Below are positions 57,669 to 64,000 of a stretch of DNA of 64,000 nucleotides, one piece after another. The stretch is from contig JAFATB010000011.1 of NCBI GenBank assembly GCA_019244185.1, positions 62,001 through 126,000 of the forward strand, written 5' to 3'. The notes under the pieces are model-generated. The model was not told where the DNA came from. It did not search any database and saw only the letters and a list, made by a program, of their open reading frames with translations. The DNA is from Acidobacteriota bacterium (lineage in GTDB: Bacteria; Acidobacteriota; Thermoanaerobaculia; Gp7-AA8). Each line of letters starts with the position of its first letter. The first letter of the stretch is position 1. A program made the translations under genes and the position numbers.

Positions 57669-59552
57669 ATGAACCCGCAGTACGACCTGATTGTGATTGG
57701 CGGTGGCCACGCCGGCGCCGAAGCTGCTCGCGTGGCCGCGCGAGGCGGCATTCGCGTGGCGATGGTGACCATGCTGCGCGAAGCGATCGGTCGCATGTCC
57801 TGCAACCCCGCCATCGGAGGTCTCGCCAAGGGGAACCTGGTCAAGGAGATCGACGCCCTCGGCGGGTTGATGGGCGAGGCGACCGACCGCGCCGGGATCC
57901 AGTTCAAGGTGCTGAATCGCTCGAAGGGTCCTGCGGTGCAGGGGCCGCGCGCGCAGTGCGATCGCGATCTCTACGCTACGGCTGTCCAGGAGTTGCTGAC
58001 TGCGGAGCCGAATCTGACCATCGTCGAGAGCTCCGTCTCGTCGCTGATCATCGACGGCTCCGCCGTTCGCGGTGTGGTTCTCGGCGACGGCGCCCGCCTC
58101 TCCGCCCGCGCCGTCATCGTCACTACCGGCACGTTCCTCCGCGCGCTCATGCATTCGGGTGAGGTGAAGCGCGTCGGCGGACGCTTCGGCGAACCGTCCG
58201 CGGAGACGCTCTCGGATTCCCTTCGCGCGCTGGGCCTCGAGCTCGGCCGCCTCAAGACCGGCACCCCGCCACGCGTCGATCACAATACGGTTGACTTCGC
58301 GGCGCTCGAGGAAGCGCCAGGCGACAAGCACCCGCGGCCGTTTTCGATCCTCACCGACGCGCTTCCGCAACCGCAGATCCTCTGCTGGCTGACCTACACC
58401 AGCGCTTTCGCGCACGAGCTGATCCGCGCGAACCTCCACCGCGCACCGATGTACTCGGGCCAGATTCAGGCGATCGGGCCGCGCTACTGCCCCTCGATCG
58501 AGGACAAGGTGGTGCGGTTCGCGGAGAAGGAGCGCCATCAGGTCTTTGTCGAGCCCGAGGGCCTGCAGCACCCGTGGCTGTACCTCAACGGGATCTCGAC
58601 GTCGCTCCCGCCGGACGTTCAGGACGCGGTGGTGCGCTCGCTGCCCGGGTTTGCGAACGCGCAGATCGCCCGCTACGGCTACGCGGTCGAGTACGACTTC
58701 GTGAATCCCGAGCAGCTCGACGCGACGCTGCAGGTTCGCGGCGTCGACGGTCTCTGGCTGGCCGGCCAGATCAACGGCACCTCCGGCTACGAAGAGGCGG
58801 CCGCGCAGGGGCTCCTCGCTGGGATCAACGCGCTGCAGGCGATTCGCGGCGGCGAGCCCGTCATCCTCCGCCGCGATCAGGCCTACGCGGCCGTCATGAT
58901 CGACGACCTCGTCACGCACGGCACGACGGAGCCGTACCGGATGTTCACCTCCCGCGCGGAGCATCGCCTGCTCCTCGGCTGCGACTCGGTCTACGAGCGG
59001 CTCTCACCCGTCGCGTCGCAACTCGGCCTCCTGGATGCCGAGCGGCAGCGACGCGTCGAGCAGCGCATCGCGCGCATGTCGCGTGCCGTTGCTACCGGAA
59101 CGATCGAGCTTCGGCCCGACCGCGAGACCATCGCCTGGCTCGCCGGCGCGGGGCTCGAGCTCAGTGCGCAAACCACCGTGGAAAAGCTGCTCCAGCGTCC
59201 GAATGTCGATATCGATCGCCTCGTCGCCGCCGCAGAAAACGCGCAGCCAGAGTTCGCGGCCGCGTTCCGGGCGCTGAGCGAGGACGAGCGGGAAGGCGTT
59301 GTCAGCCGCCTTCGCTACGCCGGCTACATCGAACGGCAGCAGCGGGAAGCGGAACGTCTCCGCGCCGACGAAGCCCTGCGAATCCCGCAGACGATGACCT
59401 ACGCGCTTCCGGGGCTCTCGCGCGAAATGACGGAGAAGTTGACGCATGTGCGGCCGGCGTCGCTGGGGCAGGCGAGCCGGATTCCGGGCGTCACGCCGGC
59501 GGCGATTGCCATTCTGCGCATGCACCTCCGTCGGGGCGAGCGGGTGGCGTAA
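57669..59552 (+). CDS. mnmG: tRNA uridine-5-carboxymethylaminomethyl modification enzyme MnmG
   Basis: 627 aa from ATG 57669. FAD-binding GGGHAGAEAA, then MSCNPAIGGLAKGNLVKEIDALGG, GRLKTGTPPRVD, and the C-terminal helical domain (RPASLGQASRIPGVTPAAIAIL). These are family signatures of GidA/MnmG. It is partner of MnmE encoded directly upstream, with a parS site in the 19-base gap; a role of ParB binding in its expression is conceivable. Normal length. Confidence 0.97.
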   Translation: MNPQYDLIVIGGGHAGAEAARVAARGGIRVAMVTMLREAIGRMSCNPAIGGLAKGNLVKEIDALGGLMGEATDRAGIQFKVLNRSKGPAVQGPRAQCDRDLYATAVQELLTAEPNLTIVESSVSSLIIDGSAVRGVVLGDGARLSARAVIVTTGTFLRALMHSGEVKRVGGRFGEPSAETLSDSLRALGLELGRLKTGTPPRVDHNTVDFAALEEAPGDKHPRPFSILTDALPQPQILCWLTYTSAFAHELIRANLHRAPMYSGQIQAIGPRYCPSIEDKVVRFAEKERHQVFVEPEGLQHPWLYLNGISTSLPPDVQDAVVRSLPGFANAQIARYGYAVEYDFVNPEQLDATLQVRGVDGLWLAGQINGTSGYEEAAAQGLLAGINALQAIRGGEPVILRRDQAYAAVMIDDLVTHGTTEPYRMFTSRAEHRLLLGCDSVYERLSPVASQLGLLDAERQRRVEQRIARMSRAVATGTIELRPDRETIAWLAGAGLELSAQTTVEKLLQRPNVDIDRLVAAAENAQPEFAAAFRALSEDEREGVVSRLRYAGYIERQQREAERLRADEALRIPQTMTYALPGLSREMTEKLTHVRPASLGQASRIPGVTPAAIAILRMHLRRGERVA

Positions 59553-59553
59553 G

Positions 59554-60123
59554 GTGCAGGGCGCGCTCGATACGTACCGTTCCGAGCTCCTGCGCTGGAA
59601 CGCGAAGATCAATCTGATCGGTCCGGAGGCGCGGGAGCATCTCGACGAGCACATAGCCGAGGCGGTATCTGCGGCGGAGATCCTTCAGCCGCGGGGGAAC
59701 GTGCTCGATTTCGGCTCCGGCGGCGGCTTGCCCGCGATCCCGATGGCCATCGTTTCGCCGGACGCGCGCTTTCATCTGGTGGAGGCAGACCAGAAAAAGT
59801 GGGCATTTCTCAAGCACGTGGTGCGGGAGTGCGGATTGAACTCGGTGGTTTACGGTGATAGATTGGCGCGCCTTCTGCCGCGGCTCCCACCCGAACTCCG
59901 GTTTTCGCTCGTCGTCTCGCGCGCGGTCGGAAACCCCGAGGAGTGGGTTCCGTCGCTGAAGGAGCATCTGGAACCGGGCGCGCGGGTCGCGCTCTTTCAG
60001 GGCACGCCGGACGCACCGGCACTGGAAGGATTCACCGCCGGCGAAACCGTTCCGCTGCCGCGCGGCACATCCAACTATCTCGTCGTGCTGACGTTCCGTT
60101 CCACGTGGAACATTGAACAATGA
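59554..60123 (+). CDS. rsmG: 16S rRNA (guanine527-N7)-methyltransferase RsmG
   Basis: 189 aa from GTG 59554, one base after the mnmG stop. SAM-binding motif VLDFGSGGGLPAIPMAI, then FHLVEADQKKWAFLKHVVRECGL and VVSRAVGNPEEWV. RWNAKINLIGPEAREHLDEHI is the N-terminal signature. Slightly short compared with ~205 aa in E. coli. Its 3' end contains the second parS, so the protein ends in a parS-encoded FRSTWNIEQ. It overlaps parA by ATGA. Confidence 0.94.
   Translation: MQGALDTYRSELLRWNAKINLIGPEAREHLDEHIAEAVSAAEILQPRGNVLDFGSGGGLPAIPMAIVSPDARFHLVEADQKKWAFLKHVVRECGLNSVVYGDRLARLLPRLPPELRFSLVVSRAVGNPEEWVPSLKEHLEPGARVALFQGTPDAPALEGFTAGETVPLPRGTSNYLVVLTFRSTWNIEQ
60098..60111. promoter_or_regulatory. parS: parS centromere site 2
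   Basis: A second perfect GTTCCACGTGGAAC, lying inside the last codons of rsmG and nine bases before the parA ATG. Placement next to parAB is classical; ParB binding here may also autoregulate the operon. Confidence 0.92.
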
Positions 60124-60893
60124 GCAAGATCGTCACGCTCGTGAATCAGAAGGGCGGGGTCGGAAAGACGACCACCGCCATCAACCTCGGCGCCTCACTG
60201 GCCGCCTGCGAGCGCAGCGTTCTTCTCGTCGATCTCGACCCGCAGGCCAACGCCACCTCCGGCGTCGGGATCCCCAAAAATCAGGACAAGTCGATCTATC
60301 CCGTTCTCACCGACGGGATGAACATCCGCGAGGTCATCCAGCAGACCGAGCTGCCGAACTTCCACGTCGCGCCGTCGTCGGTCGACCTCGTCGCGGCCGA
60401 GCTCGAGCTCTCCGACGCCATCGGACGCGAGTTCTACCTCCGCCGCGCCCTGCAGGAAGTTGCCAAAGACTACGACTACATCCTCATCGACTCACCGCCA
60501 TCCCTCGGCCTCCTCACCGTCAACGGCCTCACCGCCGCCGCGTCGGTGCTCGTGCCGATGCAGTGCGAGTACTTTGCGATCGAAGGCGTCGCCCAGCTCC
60601 TCAACACCGTCGAGCGCGTCCGCGACATGCTCAACCCCGGGCTCGAGATCGAAGGCATCGCTCTCACGATGTTCGACGAGCGGATGAACCTGGCGCGCCA
60701 GGTCGCCGAGGAGGTGCGGTCGCATTTCGCGGAAAAGGTCTACAAGACGGTGGTGCCGCGGAACGTGCGCCTCGGCGAGGCGCCGTCGTTCGGCAAGCCG
60801 ATCATCCTCTACGACATCCGCAGCCGCGGCAGCGAGGCGTACATCAATCTCGCCAAAGAGTTCATCCAGCGGGCGGAGACCGTTCTACCGTGA
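60120..60893 (+). CDS. parA: Chromosome partitioning ATPase ParA (Soj)
   Basis: 257 aa. Deviant Walker A KGGVGKTTTAINL with the signature lysine (Lys11), VLLVDLDPQANATSGVG, and DYILIDSPPSLGLLTVNGL. It is a short chromosomal ParA without an N-terminal HTH. It forms an ATP-dependent gradient that moves ParB-parS complexes. ATG overlaps rsmG; parB begins 13 bases downstream. Confidence 0.97.
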   Translation: MSKIVTLVNQKGGVGKTTTAINLGASLAACERSVLLVDLDPQANATSGVGIPKNQDKSIYPVLTDGMNIREVIQQTELPNFHVAPSSVDLVAAELELSDAIGREFYLRRALQEVAKDYDYILIDSPPSLGLLTVNGLTAAASVLVPMQCEYFAIEGVAQLLNTVERVRDMLNPGLEIEGIALTMFDERMNLARQVAEEVRSHFAEKVYKTVVPRNVRLGEAPSFGKPIILYDIRSRGSEAYINLAKEFIQRAETVLP

Positions 60894-60906
60894 GGTCGCA
60901 ACACTG

Positions 60907-61791
60907 ATGAGCACGCAGAAGAAAGCGCTCGGCAGGGGACTGGGCGCCCTCATTCCGACGAAACCGGTCGAAGCGGCGCCCGCCGCGCCGCCGCCCGTTC
61001 CGGGTGCCGGACTCGCGCAGGTGCCGATCGAGCAGATCTCGCCGAACCCGTATCAGCCGCGCCGGACCTTCAACGATGCGTCGATTGAGGACCTCGCGCG
61101 CAGCGTCCGCGAGCACGGCATCATCCAGCCGCTCGTCGTCACGCGCATTTCTGACAATAAGTATCGGCTGGTCGCGGGCGAGCGCCGCTTCCGCGCCGCG
61201 CAGAAAGCGGGTCTCGCCTCCGTCCCCGTCGTCATCAAAGAGACGATGACGGACAGCGACACGCTGCAGGTCGCGCTCATCGAGAACATCCAGCGCGAAG
61301 ACCTCAATCCGATCGAAGAAGCGTACGCCTATCATCAGCTGCATGAAGAGTTTGGCCTCACGCAGGAGGAGATCTCGAAGCGCGTCGGCAAGGAGCGCTC
61401 GACCGTCGCGAACTTCCTGCGGTTGCTGCGGCTGCCGGATGGCGTCAAGAAGTTATTAGCCGCGGGCCAGCTGAGCATGGGCCACGCGCGGGCGATCCTC
61501 GCGGTGGAGTCGTCGAAGAAACAGGAGCAGCTCGCCGACCGCGTCGTCAAGCGCAACCTCAACGTGCGCCAGACGGAAATGCTCGCGGCGGAAAGCTCGC
61601 CGAAAGCGGCGGCGGAGCCGGAGAAAGAGAAGGATATCTTCACGCGCGACGCCGAAGAGAAGCTGGCGCGGACGCTGCGGAGCAAGGTCGAGATCGACCG
61701 CAAGCGCCGCGGCGGCGTCATTCACATCCGCTTCGGCAGCGAAGATGAATTGATCCGGCTCGTGGAAGAGTTGATGGGAAGACGGAGATGA
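60907..61791 (+). CDS. parB: Chromosome partitioning protein ParB (Spo0J)
   Basis: 294 aa. N-terminal ParA-interacting peptide (ALGRGLGALIPTKP), a Pro/Ala linker, the CTPase/ParB_N domain (ISPNPYQPRRTF, VAGERRFRAAQKAGL, ENIQREDLNPIEEA), helix-turn-helix (LTQEEISKRVGKERSTVANFLRLL) and a C-terminal dimer domain (IHIRFGSEDELIRLVEELMGRRR). GERRFRAA is the CTP-binding motif. It overlaps the bactofilin gene by ATGA. Confidence 0.97.
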   Translation: MSTQKKALGRGLGALIPTKPVEAAPAAPPPVPGAGLAQVPIEQISPNPYQPRRTFNDASIEDLARSVREHGIIQPLVVTRISDNKYRLVAGERRFRAAQKAGLASVPVVIKETMTDSDTLQVALIENIQREDLNPIEEAYAYHQLHEEFGLTQEEISKRVGKERSTVANFLRLLRLPDGVKKLLAAGQLSMGHARAILAVESSKKQEQLADRVVKRNLNVRQTEMLAAESSPKAAAEPEKEKDIFTRDAEEKLARTLRSKVEIDRKRRGGVIHIRFGSEDELIRLVEELMGRRR

Positions 61792-62165
61792 CCATGAAGG
61801 GCAAGAGCGGAGATCTGAATGGCTTCCTCGACCGCGGCTCGTCGTTCAAAGGCGAGCTCGAGTTCGAAGACACGATGCGCATCGACGGCAAGTTCAACGG
61901 GCGTATTTACTCGAAGAACGAGCTGATCGTCGGCGAGAGCGCGCACATCGAAGGCGACGTCCACGTCGGCCGCATCGCCATCAGCGGCACCGTCGTCGGA
62001 AAGATCGTGGCCGAGCAGCGCGTGGAGATCCATCGCAACGGCAAGGTGTTCAGCGACATCGACACGCCGGCGCTGGTCATCGAAGAGGGCGCGATCTTCC
62101 AGGGCAACTGCGTCATGGGCGACCGCAAAGGCGCGACGGTGGCGAACATCGCCGCGAAGGCGTAG
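61788..62165 (+). CDS. Bactofilin cytoskeletal protein
   Basis: 125 aa, with a DUF583 beta-helix core: SSFKGELEFEDTMRIDGKFNGRI, VGESAHIEGDVHVGRIAISGTVVGKI, VEIHRNGKVFSDIDTPALVIEEGAIFQGNC. Regular ~18-residue repeats give the right-handed beta helix that polymerises without nucleotide. It is translationally coupled to parB (ATGA). In Myxococcus xanthus bactofilins BacNOP scaffold ParABS at the subpolar region, so the same role is plausible here. Confidence 0.95.
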   Translation: MTMKGKSGDLNGFLDRGSSFKGELEFEDTMRIDGKFNGRIYSKNELIVGESAHIEGDVHVGRIAISGTVVGKIVAEQRVEIHRNGKVFSDIDTPALVIEEGAIFQGNCVMGDRKGATVANIAAKA

Positions 62166-62171
62166 CTACAA

Positions 62172-62212
62172 CCAGCCGCGCATCCGCGCTATAGCCAGCC
62201 GCGCATCCGCGC
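62172..62212. repeat. Tandem 18-bp duplication at the 3' end of the YkgJ gene
   Basis: CCAGCCGCGCATCCGCGC occurs at 62172-62189 and again at 62195-62212 (period 23). The second copy encodes the last codons of the YkgJ-like protein; the first lies mostly beyond its stop. It looks like a recent slippage or short duplication. Confidence 0.8.
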
Positions 62213-62746
62213 GACCATGACGATCGCCTCGGGGATCGTGAACTCGTCTTCCGGCCCGAGGACGTCCTCCCACCGCAGGTCCCAGGCGGCATTCCGTCGT
62301 TCCTGCGAGGTGGAATTCGTGAAATTCAGCTCGCAGACGTCGCCGAGATACTTGCGTCCCTCGCGCAGCGGCAGACCGAACGTGCGGCAGACGAGGGGAC
62401 GATGCTCGTACATCATGCACAGTCCGGCGTCGTCGAGATTCGGACACGGCGTCGACTGCGTGCGATCGAAGAACGCTTCCTTCTCTTCCGGCGAGCACTC
62501 GCGCAGATTCGGATGCTCGCTCGAGTCGACGATCGCTTTCGCCCGCGCCACGATCTTCTTCCGCCGCGCCGGATGCAACTGCTGCAAACCCTCGGCGATC
62601 ACCGGCACGTCACCCGAGCCGATCTCGAAGAGACCGTAGCAGCAGAGCGAGCATCCCGCGCCGCATTGCAGGTTCTGCGGCTGCGCGCGCATGACGGCCG
62701 AAAAGTGCTCGTCGGCGCGCTCGAGGATCTTGCGATAATCGTCCAT
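62189..62746 (-). CDS. YkgJ-family cysteine cluster protein
   Basis: 185 aa from ATG 62746 (MDDYRKILERADEHFSAVM). Characteristic cysteines: CGAGCSLCCYG near 41-51, then CPNLDDAGLCMMYEHRPLVCRTFGLP, as in the CxxCxxCC family (UPF0153/YkgJ), which probably bind a metal or Fe-S cluster. A later single Cys is in GDVCELNF. Function is unknown in general. It is inserted against the general direction between the bactofilin and the atp operon. Upstream frame extension is not needed. Confidence 0.9.
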   Translation of the reverse strand: MDDYRKILERADEHFSAVMRAQPQNLQCGAGCSLCCYGLFEIGSGDVPVIAEGLQQLHPARRKKIVARAKAIVDSSEHPNLRECSPEEKEAFFDRTQSTPCPNLDDAGLCMMYEHRPLVCRTFGLPLREGRKYLGDVCELNFTNSTSQERRNAAWDLRWEDVLGPEDEFTIPEAIVMVARMRGWL

Positions 62747-62765
62747 TCGCACGGGTAACACCCGC

Positions 62766-62795
62766 GCGTGACAACGTTCTTTCCGATGTGGTATA
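62766..62795 (+). promoter_or_regulatory. Probable promoter of the atp operon
   Basis: GTGACA (62766-62771), 18-base spacer, TATACA (62790-62795), about 80 bases before the b' gene and just upstream of the divergent ykgJ start. A leader of ~70 bases would result. Confidence 0.55.
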
Positions 62796-62873
62796 CAGCG
62801 GCGGCTTTGGGGTGTGGTGCGCTCTTCGAGCCCTCCTCGCCGCGCCCGAAAGCATCGGATTTCCCGAACAACT

Positions 62874-63308
62874 ATGCAGATCAATCTAACGCCCGATCTC
62901 TCTCTGCTCGCGATCATGGTGATCTTCCTGATCAACTACCTGATCGTGCGCAAGTTTTTTCTCGAGCCGGTGAACGCGGTGCTCGAGGCGCGCGAGACCG
63001 AGACGAAGACGGCCGAGTCGCTGTACGAGGACGCGCTGGCGCGCTACAACGAGGCCACCTCGCGGATGGAGACGCAGCTCCACGCCGCGCGCCGCGATGC
63101 GTCCGACGTGCGCGACCGCTTCCGTCGCGAGGCGTCGGCGTTCCGGCAACAGACCGTCGAGCGCACGAACGGCCAGGCGAAAGAGATCATCACCGCGGCC
63201 GAGGCGAAACTCTCGGGTGACGTGGCAGCGGCGCGCGAGCAGATCGTGCGCGAGTCGGAATCGCTCGCGCGGTTGACCGCTGAGCGCATTCTCGGGAGGG
63301 CGGTCTGA
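62874..63308 (+). CDS. F-type ATP synthase subunit b' (stator)
   Basis: 144 aa from ATG 62874 (MQINLTPDLSLLAIMVIFLINYLIVRKFFLEPVNAVLEARE). One N-terminal membrane helix then a long charged helix that forms the peripheral stalk coiled coil. FFLEPVNAVLEARE is the hinge motif after the membrane. It pairs with the second b-type gene 63308, and presence of two b-like genes indicates a b/b' heterodimer stator. TGATG joins the two genes. Confidence 0.9.
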   Translation: MQINLTPDLSLLAIMVIFLINYLIVRKFFLEPVNAVLEARETETKTAESLYEDALARYNEATSRMETQLHAARRDASDVRDRFRREASAFRQQTVERTNGQAKEIITAAEAKLSGDVAAAREQIVRESESLARLTAERILGRAV

Positions 63309-63958
63309 TGCGGAGAACACTGCTGCTCCTCCTCGCGCTGTTCGTCGCGTTCGTGGCGTTCGCGCAGAAGAGCGAGCCGAACGACGTCGCGCACGGTGCC
63401 GAAAAAGCGGCGCACGAGCAGGCGCATCCGACCGAGGATCACGAAGGCGGTGCGGGTGAAGCGCCGAAGACGTACTTCGGTATCCCGGCGTGGATCCTCA
63501 AGCTCGCGAACATGCTGCTCTTTCTCGGCGTGCTGGGCTATCTCCTCGGCGGGCCGGTGAAGAAGGCATTCAACGAGCGCAGCGAAGCAATTCGCCGCGC
63601 GGCGGACGAGGCGCGCGAGCGCCGCACGAAAGCCGATCAGATGGCGGGCGAGATTCAGGCGCGCCTCACCGCGATCGAGCAGGAAGTGCGCACGATCCAC
63701 GAGCGCGCGCAGGCGGAAGGCGAGCGGCAGAAGCGCGAGCTCGTCGCCGCGGCCGAAGACGAAGCGCAGAAGATCCTCACCGCGGCGCGGAACGAAGTCG
63801 ACAATCGCCTCAAGCACGCGCGGCACGAGCTCACCGAATATGCGGGGCAGCTCGCGACCGAGCGCGCCGAGGCCATTCTGCGGAGCGAGATGACGGAGAA
63901 CGACCAGCGCCGGCTGTTCCAAGAGAGCCTGCGCGAGGTGGGTGAGGTGCGGTCATGA
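63308..63958 (+). CDS. atpF: F-type ATP synthase subunit b with N-terminal signal-like extension
   Basis: 216 aa. The N-terminus resembles a cleavable signal (MRRTLLLLLALFVAFVAFAQ), followed by a ~35-residue His/Glu-rich stretch (HGAEKAAHEQAHPTEDHEGG), then the usual membrane helix (ILKLANMLLFLGVLGYLL) and stalk helix with KKAFNERSEAIRRAADEA. The extension is absent from E. coli b subunit; it would put a small acidic/His segment outside. ATG overlaps the b' stop (TGATG); atpH starts in the last four bases. Confidence 0.9.
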   Translation: MRRTLLLLLALFVAFVAFAQKSEPNDVAHGAEKAAHEQAHPTEDHEGGAGEAPKTYFGIPAWILKLANMLLFLGVLGYLLGGPVKKAFNERSEAIRRAADEARERRTKADQMAGEIQARLTAIEQEVRTIHERAQAEGERQKRELVAAAEDEAQKILTAARNEVDNRLKHARHELTEYAGQLATERAEAILRSEMTENDQRRLFQESLREVGEVRS

Positions 63959-64000
63959 TGATCCGCCGCTTTGCACGTCCGTACGCGCGCGCGATCGTCG
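63955..64000 (+). CDS. atpH: F-type ATP synthase delta subunit, 5' fragment
   Basis: Only ~15 codons are in the window: MMIRRFARPYARAIV, matching the RRYARAL-type start of AtpH. ATG 63955 overlaps the atpF stop by four bases; ATG 63958 is an alternative. The position after atpF is where atpH normally stands. The rest is beyond the edge. Confidence 0.8.
   Translation, partial: MMIRRFARPYARAIV

Overview
This is a GC-rich (roughly two-thirds G+C) bacterial chromosome segment that spans a candidate replication origin. No rRNA, IS element, phage gene or CRISPR array is visible. Gene content suggests Acidobacteriota or a related deep-branching Gram-negative lineage. The clues are MglA/MglB polarity genes beside recR, a bactofilin directly behind parB, separate b and b' ATP-synthase genes, a long MFS/spermidine-synthase fusion, and a sigma/anti-sigma/TPR-CHAT operon. 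That placement is an inference from gene content, not a phylogeny.

Left part (1-12881, plus): the 3' end of a nonribosomal peptide synthetase (NRPS) operon. Three single-module NRPS genes, the first cut by the window edge, are followed by an MFS exporter, an unassigned 242-aa protein and a kynurenine 3-monooxygenase-like enzyme. The third NRPS ends in a thioester-reductase domain, so the product is probably released as an aldehyde or alcohol. Almost every junction overlaps by 1-4 nt. Running towards it on the minus strand (17498-12886) is an operon of ECF sigma factor, membrane anti-sigma factor, unknown 291-aa protein and exported TPR-CHAT protease.

Middle part (18 kb-43 kb): mostly housekeeping. 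tRNA-Arg(ACG) sits directly before tadA, whose product edits exactly that tRNA. Two tRNA-Ser genes, the SRP RNA, dnaX-ybaB-recR and mglB-mglA follow. Then come a lipase, a UdgX-type uracil-DNA glycosylase, recA, an RluA-type pseudouridine synthase, hslV-hslU, a convergent HicA-like/HicB-like pair, a TetR-HlyD-ABC exporter operon, an aldehyde dehydrogenase with a SufR-like regulator, a class-3 lipase, tRNA-Asn, a DNPH1-like nucleotide hydrolase and RNase G.

Right part (43.4-64 kb): the classical origin neighbourhood. dnaA, dnaN, recF, gyrB and gyrA run leftwards (minus). rpmH, rnpA, yidD, yidC, jag/khpB, mnmE, mnmG, rsmG, parA, parB, a bactofilin gene and the start of the atp operon run rightwards. 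The 261-bp dnaA-rpmH gap with DnaA-box-like repeats is the candidate oriC. Two perfect 14-bp parS palindromes lie at the mnmE/mnmG and rsmG/parA junctions.

Most notable for follow-up: the sigma/anti-sigma/CHAT operon with an unknown possible substrate; the NRPS-reductase/KMO cluster; a dispersed ~62-bp intergenic element in two copies; a tail-to-tail HicA/HicB-like pair whose HicA-like member lacks the expected histidine; two hairpins abutting or covering ribosome-binding regions; and a low-GC codon patch inside recA.
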